The notes beneath the pieces are model-generated. The model was not told the origin of the DNA and did not search any database. It worked only from the letters and a program-made list of their open reading frames with translations. From positions 102,558-166,557 of the forward strand of contig JAEYNR010000061.1 of assembly GCA_023412475.1 (NCBI GenBank): a stretch of 64,000 nt of DNA, written 5' to 3'. This stretch comes from Fibrobacterota bacterium (GTDB taxonomy: Bacteria; Fibrobacterota; Chitinivibrionia; Chitinivibrionales; Chitinispirillaceae). This document shows, piece after piece, positions 57,570 through 64,000 of the stretch (the first letter of the stretch is position 1; each line of letters begins with the position of its first letter). The position numbers were made by a program, and so were the translations under genes.

Positions 57570-60500
57570 TATAACACGATTTATACTGCTTAACGGTGTA
57601 CCAGAGATAGTGACTGCATTCTGGTCATACTCAGAATCTACGGAAATTACCACATCAACCAAAGGCAGCGTACTTCCATTTTATGGCAAACAAGGGGAAA
57701 ATCAGTGGGAACTATGGTGCCATTTTCGAGTTAAAGACCTTTTTGTTTTATACACATCACTGAGTACTGGCGAGATTCCGAAGGAACCAGATGAACGGGG
57801 GGTGAATCGAAGAATATACCAGGCGAAAAAGGATCGCGAAACTCAAAAAGAGATTCCTGCAACTCAGATTATAATTGACCTGTTTGCATTCAAGACGAAT
57901 GACCTGGACAGAATGTTAACCGTAGAACTTGACAACAATCTGGAATTGATAAAGAACAGGATAACCGATTTTGCCGATATTACGGTGGATATTGCTCCAT
58001 TAGGGAAGGTCAAATTCGATGACAACTACTGTGGACAGTATCCGGAAAATGTGAATCCGGATAATGGAAAAGAGGGTGATCCTAAGTTTGTTTTTCGATT
58101 AAACGGAGACAAAAAGCTAAACCGATATGTACAGCTAAAAATTAAAAGTGTAAACGATTTCAAAAACAAAACGATATGGGATATCTGTTTCAAGGTGGAT
58201 CTTACAGATGAATTCTATAACTACTTTCTGCAAAATGGTGATATCAATGAAACACTGTTTGCATGGGCATGGGTACTGAACTGGGGAACATGGAATCAGT
58301 ATAAAAATTTATTCGATATTGACATAATGAATAAACAGGACCGGCTCTCTCACCTGAAGAACCATGTGATTAAAAAGAATAAATCACCATTATCTAAAAT
58401 CCTCGGATTACTGGCAGATACTTATAAGTTGATGATAGAGCAGAAAACAAAGTGGGTAGTCGGTAATGAACAATCTCCATTTGCAAAGAAATGTAAAATG
58501 CTTGAGGGAACCAGGCTGGGTGAAATTACTTCGAATCCACAGGATAATAAGAATCAGTCTGGAAATGATGAAACTTTGCCGGATCCATACCCCTTTGATG
58601 AGCTTTTCTGTAATTTTATAGCATTCAGACGGGTATTACCGGTATCTGAAGTTATTCTTGGTGTCGATGACAGCTATCCGATCGGAATATGTGAACCAGA
58701 GGGGAAAGATTTTGCCTGGTATGAACGATATTCGAATCTTAACGATCAGAATTACGGTGAGTATTTTGCCTGGATTGACAAGTATCTTCTCAGGGAAAAG
58801 AGTGCTGATCTGTGGTTGAAGGCGATTGAGCAGGACAGCTTTCATAACGAGGATTTTAGCACCAGATGTAACAAACCGATAATCAGAAAAGATTTTCCAT
58901 TTGAAACTTCTGTTCCGGTTCCTTTTAAATGTATTGATCTTATGGTTGGTAAGGTTTCAAAAGAGAATAAAGAAATTATCAGAAGTGGAATGATCTGTCC
59001 TGTTCCGATAGACAGGATCGATTACCTGTGGATTATAGAGGATGAAGCCATTGATGGGCTGGAGTTAAAGAATGATGGTAAAGAGGTGAAAACTGATTAT
59101 GCAAAAATGATGCTTTATAAAGGATTTGCAGTTAGCGACAAAAGATACCGTTTTATCGGTGTCTCTCATAACAAGGTTGGTATTCGAGGCAGAAAGGATG
59201 AGTGGCAGGCACATTCGGTATGTCAGCGTCCGATCTACCTGATGATAGGTGTTGAACGAGAGTTTTCTGAAGAGGAGATGAAGCGTTATAATGCAAACCC
59301 GATAACGATACGTTTTGAAATCACATGCACCGATGATGGTAAGGTGATTCTATTCAATAAACCACTGAAACTTAAGTATGGGTTAAAACAGGGGATTCAT
59401 CTTTTTGTTATGTATCCACAGTTTGTGGGAATTGAAGTTAAGCGCATCAGATATCCTGAATATTGGGTAACGGTAAGTGCGCCCGAAAATCTGATTCCAA
59501 TTCAGAACCACTCTTTCGATGAATTCAATCCTTCTATCGGTCCATCTAATAAGATGCAAAGAATCAGAATATGGGAGAGGTCCCTTGAATTTAAAGTGGC
59601 TCAGATTAAAGAACATGATTCGTTTGTACCAGCGGAACATGGATTGTTTAAGGATAATCCGCTGGTGATAATTGATGATGTACGCGATCTTGAAGCGATT
59701 TCCAAGTTTAAAAAGAAAGTGGACAGTGATTGCAAAAAAGATGTATTCATGGGTCTTGCCAAGTTTGCTGTTTCCTATAAACCTGCGGATGATGATATAG
59801 GTGATTGGCTTGAAATGTTCTTAAAAAAAGATTCGGAGGGGAAGAAGTCATCGGGTATAAAGGCGGATGAGGTTTTGCAGTATTCGCTGGTGGTTTCTGA
59901 GATTGTGGCAAAATTGTTGATGCGCTTAGGAATAAAAACAATGAATCTGGACAGGGTGACTATCGTTACGGATTTAATTAAACATATTTATGATTCAGCC
60001 AAAAAATTTAGTGGTGAAATGAAAAAAATCCTGCATCCGTTTATGGATACGGTTGATTTTGGTATGTCACCAGATCAGCTAGACAGCTTATATATAATGG
60101 CAGCAACCAGGATAAGGCGTTCGTTAGACCCAAAAAGTGGAAGATACACAGTTATTAATAATAAGAATGATTTAATTGCATTGATTCTTTTGAATCGTTT
60201 TATCGATGTTGGAAAGCCATTTAACTATCAGATGGATAGAGGCGGAGGTTATGTTGAGCGTCCGGAGAAGTTTCGAAATGAATCGGATAGTGTTTCGATA
60301 TATCGGGTTGATTTTCATAAAAACCTTGAGAATGCGAGGGGAGTTGTCCGGAAGGTGAAAGCAGATGCTGATAACAACATGGGCAATTATTACAATGCTC
60401 TGACAAATGGTAACGCGCTGAGCCAGATTTTCTCAAGAACCGGGTGTAATTTTAATCCACAGTTTGAGTTTTTTGCAGAAAAGGAGAAAGAGAATTTACG

Positions 60501-60798
60501 TAAAGTGATTAATTGTCCGCACAAGATGACAAAAGATGAGATTATAGACTCGATAACTGTATTGAAGTTTCTTCAGTACATTGATGCCGGTCATCCTATT
60601 TGTCCTAAATGTAAGTCGGTTATGAAGATTTCGTGGGGATGGTGTCCGTATCATGGGACAAGGGGGAAGCTGGAGCTAATTGAAGACAGGGAGGATGTGA
60701 ATTATAAAATCGAATTTCCTGAGAAATACGGTCAAATGAAAGTTAATGTAATGCAAAATAATAATCTTTTGGTGCATTGGACTGAATTTTTAGTATAA
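57556..60798 (+). CDS. 1080-residue protein of unknown family, candidate type VI cargo or effector
   Basis: I place the start at the ATG at 57556 (MTTDNITRF), since GGAG lies upstream inside the Hcp-fusion gene; the frame itself opens at 57508. The protein is soluble, without signal peptide or membrane helices. Its N-terminal ~450 residues are beta-rich, and a helical part covers ~770-900. Near the C-terminus CPKCKSVMKISWGWCPYHG is a probable zinc ribbon. No catalytic motif or known toxin domain was recognised. Overlap with the Hcp fusion and a small exported neighbour suggest a secreted cargo with immunity, which remains inference. Confidence 0.65.
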   Translation: MTTDNITRFILLNGVPEIVTAFWSYSESTEITTSTKGSVLPFYGKQGENQWELWCHFRVKDLFVLYTSLSTGEIPKEPDERGVNRRIYQAKKDRETQKEIPATQIIIDLFAFKTNDLDRMLTVELDNNLELIKNRITDFADITVDIAPLGKVKFDDNYCGQYPENVNPDNGKEGDPKFVFRLNGDKKLNRYVQLKIKSVNDFKNKTIWDICFKVDLTDEFYNYFLQNGDINETLFAWAWVLNWGTWNQYKNLFDIDIMNKQDRLSHLKNHVIKKNKSPLSKILGLLADTYKLMIEQKTKWVVGNEQSPFAKKCKMLEGTRLGEITSNPQDNKNQSGNDETLPDPYPFDELFCNFIAFRRVLPVSEVILGVDDSYPIGICEPEGKDFAWYERYSNLNDQNYGEYFAWIDKYLLREKSADLWLKAIEQDSFHNEDFSTRCNKPIIRKDFPFETSVPVPFKCIDLMVGKVSKENKEIIRSGMICPVPIDRIDYLWIIEDEAIDGLELKNDGKEVKTDYAKMMLYKGFAVSDKRYRFIGVSHNKVGIRGRKDEWQAHSVCQRPIYLMIGVEREFSEEEMKRYNANPITIRFEITCTDDGKVILFNKPLKLKYGLKQGIHLFVMYPQFVGIEVKRIRYPEYWVTVSAPENLIPIQNHSFDEFNPSIGPSNKMQRIRIWERSLEFKVAQIKEHDSFVPAEHGLFKDNPLVIIDDVRDLEAISKFKKKVDSDCKKDVFMGLAKFAVSYKPADDDIGDWLEMFLKKDSEGKKSSGIKADEVLQYSLVVSEIVAKLLMRLGIKTMNLDRVTIVTDLIKHIYDSAKKFSGEMKKILHPFMDTVDFGMSPDQLDSLYIMAATRIRRSLDPKSGRYTVINNKNDLIALILLNRFIDVGKPFNYQMDRGGGYVERPEKFRNESDSVSIYRVDFHKNLENARGVVRKVKADADNNMGNYYNALTNGNALSQIFSRTGCNFNPQFEFFAEKEKENLRKVINCPHKMTKDEIIDSITVLKFLQYIDAGHPICPKCKSVMKISWGWCPYHGTRGKLELIEDREDVNYKIEFPEKYGQMKVNVMQNNNLLVHWTEFLV

Positions 60799-60807
60799 GG
60801 AGGAATA

Positions 60808-61671
60808 ATGGTAAATCTGATTCGTTATTTATTATTTGTGTTGATTGTAATAATATTAAATGGCCAATCATATAGCGCCCAAAACAGATGTGATTCTCTT
60901 AAAGAAATACTTTTTTCAGATTATTTCAAAGAATGGCATAAGGATGGTATTGTAAAAAGAGTAATAGATGAACTTATTGAACAGAATTGCCCGGATCATG
61001 AACAAACTCTTTTCAGATTTTCTGAGGGAAACATGCTATACAGAGAACATTCAATAAAAAAAATGGCTAAAAACAGGATGCATTCCTTTATTACTTTTCT
61101 CTATAAGCATGGTGATACCTTAGATGATCCAACATTGTTTACATGTATAGTGAGTCTAAACTCAAGAAACCCATGGACCAATGATAGTTTGATGGATTAT
61201 ATAACACATATAGTAATTAGTCATCCTAACCAAGGAAAAAGGATAGATGCGCTCAATCATTTGGCAAATGCTGCGAGGTTGGAAGACTGCAATATTCTTG
61301 CTGACAGAATTATATATGAACCAGATGAAACTGTTCGTATGTTCTATTATCGCGTATTTGTTAGATTTAGTACAGAAAAAATGGATTCATTAGTATTAAA
61401 ATATATTCCTAATGTAAATGAAGAGTATTTTTTTAACTTTTTGAAATATAACAACCGATATGATTTCCTACCAGAGCTTTATACACTCAAGGAACAGCTT
61501 AAAAATGAGAAAAACCCTTTAATGAAAGGGGTTGCCAAAGATATGCTAATCCAACTTGAAGAAGTGTTACCTATCTTAGAGAAGAAAAAAGCAGAGAAAG
61601 CACCGATAGGATTACCACTGGACTGGGGAATTGAGAAAAAAGACGGGAAAGTTAAAATCAGTAATAAATAG
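60808..61671 (+). CDS. Exported helical-repeat protein, candidate immunity protein
   Basis: A 287-residue protein with a signal peptide (residues 1-24, ending SYSAQ) and a mature part built of helical hairpins resembling HEAT-like repeats (IDALNHLANAARLEDCNILADR and similar, quoted in part). It starts 9 bp after the large gene, with AAGGAGG. A small exported protein directly behind a candidate effector is the usual arrangement for a periplasmic immunity protein. No family was recognised, and a structural role is possible. Confidence 0.6.
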   Translation: MVNLIRYLLFVLIVIILNGQSYSAQNRCDSLKEILFSDYFKEWHKDGIVKRVIDELIEQNCPDHEQTLFRFSEGNMLYREHSIKKMAKNRMHSFITFLYKHGDTLDDPTLFTCIVSLNSRNPWTNDSLMDYITHIVISHPNQGKRIDALNHLANAARLEDCNILADRIIYEPDETVRMFYYRVFVRFSTEKMDSLVLKYIPNVNEEYFFNFLKYNNRYDFLPELYTLKEQLKNEKNPLMKGVAKDMLIQLEEVLPILEKKKAEKAPIGLPLDWGIEKKDGKVKISNK

Positions 61672-61829
61672 ACCTTACCGGCTATTATGGTTAACAGTAA
61701 AAAGTTGTAAATCCAGAAGACAAATTCGCAACTTGTTATTTGAAATTGATTTGTTCATAGAGAATACCCCAAAATTGTTTTAAGAAGTTTATACCGCTTT
61801 CCTTGTTGTATCATTGCACGAAAAGATTT
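61672..61829. other. Spacer after the island
   Basis: AT-rich sequence with no gene or terminator recognised. Confidence 0.35.
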
Positions 61830-61957
61830 ATACAATGGCTTCAATGGATCGAATAATCGATCTCGAGAAGCTGTTTAGATATCTGATGGATAGAAATGGA
61901 TGTTATTGTTGAGCGTCCGGAGAAGTTTCGAAATGAATCGGATAGTGTTTCGATTTG
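61830..61957 (+). pseudogene. Broken second copy of part of the 1080-residue gene
   Basis: The stretch is homologous to about 60190-60299. The left part is diverged (ATCTGATGGATAGA here, ATCAGATGGATAGA there). Then a 48-bp block, 61907-61954, is identical to 60252-60299. The frame is broken by a stop (TGTTATTGTTGA). It is the relic of a paralogue or of a duplicated 3' end of the cargo gene. Confidence 0.8.
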
Positions 61958-62004
61958 CTGTGTGAATTTCTTCAAAAAGCAAAGCATATCTGATTTTCCA
62001 TACC

Positions 62005-62253
62005 GGATAACCCATCGTGCAGGCATCGCCGAGAGATCTCTGCTGTCCATCTTGTGATCAGAAGAGGGCATTACTTTTAGCACACCGGTTGAATAGCGAG
62101 GTATTTGCACCAGTTCCGCATCGACAGTGGGTTTTTACGATTCCTAAACGACTGCGGATTTTCTTCCGATTTGATCGCAGTTTATTGGGAAAGCTTTGCC
62201 GTGCGGCATGGGAAACTGTGCGTGAGGCTGTCCTGGAAACCGGGGCACATTAA
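62005..62253 (+). pseudogene. IS91-type transposase fragment
   Basis: The frame reads CCPSCDQKRALLLAHRLNSE and then APVPHRQWVFTIPKRLR, IFFRFDRSLLGKLCRAAWET. This matches the junction of the zinc-binding domain and the rolling-circle transposase domain of IS91-family proteins. The N-terminal end and the whole catalytic part with its tyrosine are missing. It is a ~80-codon scrap, probably brought with the surrounding broken pieces. Confidence 0.8.
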
Positions 62254-63075
62254 ATGAAGGCTCCGGGAACCCAAAAAGAGCGCCTCAAAGTTAATATCCT
62301 GGAATTTTCCACCGAAGCGCAAGCGTAAGACTCGACATTTAACTCAACCTGCCCGCAAAATCTGCAATCAGCTACGATGAGCACTTTTTCAGAGACCAAA
62401 AATACGCTTCCAGAGAGAGGGAATGAATTGATTGCCGAAGGCTCAGAGAGCTCAGGGTTATAAAAAAAAGTTCTTTCAGAGTAAATAAGAGTTGCAAAGG
62501 ACTTTTAATCCTAAAAACCGCTGCAGGTGGCGATGGAGAACCGTAAGATGTTGATGCAGAAAGGGTTGAAGATCTTGAAGGTTTTATCTACAGGTGATAA
62601 GACCGAAAGAGCTGACCATGCAAAGAACTATAAGCAAAGTACAGTACGAAGTACTGGAATACCTTACATAGCAGAAGCGAAGTGACAATCCCTTTATGCG
62701 CAACAGATTACGTGTTATCCGCGCCAAGCTACTGCGGTTTTTAGGATAATAAACGGATGAAACCAAAAGTATAGAGTGGGAATAAATTCAGGACAAAAAT
62801 GATTAACAGGTATATAGAAGCTCTGGCGTGATATACCAACCCAGACTGAAGGCCTGGCAGCACCCTGAAAAAAACAGTTTTTATTGGTAATATCTCCTGT
62901 ACAGTCTCTTGCACCTATAAATATTTTAAACTATCTTAAGTTTATACTGTTAATAGCTTTGTGCAAATAAGTGCGGAAAAGATTACGGAAATATGCTTCA
63001 GAATAAGAAATATGGACCAGACTGGGAACTTATCGGGGCACGAAAAATCTATTGTAATCTATACCGGCTTAAAAT
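62254..63075. other. Gene-free region of mobile-element debris
   Basis: No frame with both a ribosome binding site and recognisable sequence occurs in these ~820 bp. Stops are frequent in all frames. It lies between the IS91 scrap and the integrase fragment and is presumably decayed insertion DNA. Confidence 0.4.
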
Positions 63076-63455
63076 GACCGGCCGAGGAGGAAGCATGCAA
63101 AAAAGCAGGGATAAGAAGTGTTGGTGGTATACACACGCTACGGTATTCCTTTGAAACGCATCTTTTAGAAAACGGCGTTGATCTTAGATATATACAGGAA
63201 CTTTCAGGTCTTTCCAGAAGTACGACTACGGAAATTTATACCCATGTAAGTTCTAATAAAATAGGGAAGATACGCATTCCGCTTGCATATCTTCTGGAAA
63301 AAAAAGCGACAGGGTATGGAATAAACGTACAGTGCAGATTGTATGAACTTTTTTTCGTACAATCGGAAGTTATGCGCAATATGGGCGAAAACAAAAAGGC
63401 AGTAAAGTATGAAAACAGAAATTTGGATTCAAAAAATCTCCAATGTTACCAGTGA
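63076..63455 (+). pseudogene. Tyrosine recombinase/integrase, C-terminal fragment
   Basis: This frame, too short at its start to have an ATG, encodes the catalytic end of a XerD/IntI-like recombinase: EACKKAGIRS, then IHTLRYSFETHLLENGVDLR (the H-x-L-R box), YIQELSGLSRSTTTEIYTHV with the nucleophile Tyr, and SSNKIGKIRIPL. The N-terminal two thirds are absent, with a stop at about 63073. The tail after IPLAYLLE is unusual. It points toward the VOC gene and its attC-like hairpin, as integrases do in inverse-type integrons. Confidence 0.82.
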
Positions 63456-63485
63456 GATTAGTTTTTTAAGGAAGCAAGATAGAAA

Positions 63486-63899
63486 ATGAAATTTAATTCA
63501 TTAATTCCCGAATTTAGTGTTACTGATTTTAATAGAAGTATAAATTTTTATGTAAACACGATTGGGTTCAAAATTGAATATCAACGAGAAGAAAAAATGT
63601 TTGCATTTTTATCGCTTGGCAATTCGCAAATAATGATAGAACAGATAAATGAGTATTGGAAAACCGGTGATCCGTTAGAATACCCACTTGGAAGAGGAAT
63701 AAATTTTCAGTTTGAGGTGGAAGAAATTCAACCATTGATTGAAATTTTGGAGAAAGGTAATTATCCAATATTTGTACCTCCCGAAGACAATTGGTATCGA
63801 GTTGAAGGTAGAGAATGGGGCAGCCGAGAATTCTTGGTTTTAGACCCCGACGGATATATGTTAAGATTTTCAGAAGATTTGGGATATAAAGATTTATAA
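63486..63899 (+). CDS. VOC-superfamily (glyoxalase/bleomycin-resistance-like) protein, probable gene cassette
   Basis: A 137-residue vicinal-oxygen-chelate protein. It has the beta-alpha-beta repeat start IPEFSVTDFNRSINFYVNTI, IMIEQ, and the C-terminal REFLVLDPDGYMLRFSE. Members sequester bleomycin-type drugs or catalyse metal-dependent reactions; the function here is unknown. AAGGAAG precedes the ATG. The gene is short, stands alone, and is followed within ~50 bp by an attC-like hairpin, so it is probably the cargo of an integron cassette. Confidence 0.85.
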   Translation: MKFNSLIPEFSVTDFNRSINFYVNTIGFKIEYQREEKMFAFLSLGNSQIMIEQINEYWKTGDPLEYPLGRGINFQFEVEEIQPLIEILEKGNYPIFVPPEDNWYRVEGREWGSREFLVLDPDGYMLRFSEDLGYKDL

Positions 63900-63948
63900 A
63901 GAGGCTACAACAATACATGATGCAAGTTCTAAATTTCCGCCCATACAG

Positions 63949-64000
63949 CTTACAACAAAGGCATTACGCCATGAGTACACGGCGCAATGCCTCACACGTT
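63949..64000 (+). other. attC-like integron recombination site, cut by the window end
   Basis: AGGCATT (63959-63965) pairs with AATGCCT (63986-63992), and CGCC (63967-63970) with GGCG (63981-63984), leaving an A/C mismatch and a 10-nt loop. Outside lie CTTACAAC (63949-63956) and, at the very end, GTT (63998-64000), in the places of the R'' (RYYYAAC) and R' (GTTRRRY) boxes. This imperfect palindrome behind a small cassette-like gene is the structure of an attC site. Confidence 0.7.

Noticed and set aside
62584..62766. Minus-strand 60-codon frame in the mobile debris
   Set aside because: It has no ribosome binding site or similarity, and all frames nearby are full of stops.

Overview
The window looks like chromosomal DNA of a free-living Gram-negative bacterium outside the Proteobacteria. 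Signal-peptide proteins carry C-terminal tails of the type IX sorting kind. There are secreted SGNH esterases, a dockerin-like calcium-binding repeat pair and a lipoprotein. Together with the AT-rich, repeat-loaded intergenic DNA this would fit the Fibrobacterota (Chitinivibrionia-like) or a related FCB-group lineage. That placement is inference; no rRNA or tRNA gene was recognised in the window.

Layout. 0-9.3 kb: a loose set of secreted proteins (SGNH hydrolase, dockerin/type IX-tail protein) mixed with broken genes: a hemerythrin fragment, a beta-propeller fragment, an orphan protease propeptide and an IS3-like scrap. Two copies of a ~250-280 bp interspersed repeat lie here. The part ends with a helical unknown gene that has a strong ribosome binding site and terminator. 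9.5-9.9 kb: an array of degenerate 21-nt units. 10.8-18.4 kb: a five-gene, translationally coupled restriction-modification operon (AIPR, DUF4420 PD-(D/E)XK nuclease, Z1 ATPase, C5 DNA methyltransferase, Vsr). Such systems usually also carry a MutL/Hsp90-like ATPase, and it is missing here. 18.7-21.4 kb: a lipoprotein, heptanucleotide (GATATTC) arrays and a CE2-like esterase. 21.9-24.8 kb: a SNF2 helicase.

25.0-46.7 kb is one long same-strand exopolysaccharide locus. It holds a priming sugar transferase with a degenerate GGDEF-like N-domain, a Gfo/Idh/MocA dehydrogenase, a DegT aminotransferase, a polysaccharide deacetylase, four glycosyltransferases, a Wzy-like polymerase, an (alpha/alpha)-barrel protein, an asparagine-synthase-like protein, a GH43-like propeller protein and a hexapeptide acyltransferase. 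Inserted in it are hemA, an adenylate-forming (PaaK/CapK-like) enzyme, a divergent hemB, an FAD oxidoreductase, a short UbiD and UbiX. This combination suggests a specialised C5/pyrrole or decarboxylative tailoring branch.

46.7-47.6 kb is a higher-order tandem repeat: 20-24 nt units arranged in an exact 174-bp period. 48.2-55.3 kb holds a RarA-methyltransferase fusion, a large MscS channel, a tandem-SYLF protein and a charged unknown protein.

56.0-61.7 kb is the best candidate for an undescribed system. A TssE-like baseplate protein is followed by an Hcp-like domain fused to Ig-like and carboxypeptidase-regulatory-like domains, then by a coupled 1080-residue protein with no recognised family, then by a small exported protein placed like an immunity protein. 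Next to it lies a broken second copy sharing a perfect 48-bp block with the large gene. The right edge (62-64 kb) is mobile-element debris: an IS91-type transposase fragment, a tyrosine integrase fragment, and a VOC gene followed by an attC-like hairpin cut by the window end. This looks like the start of an inverse-type integron cassette array.
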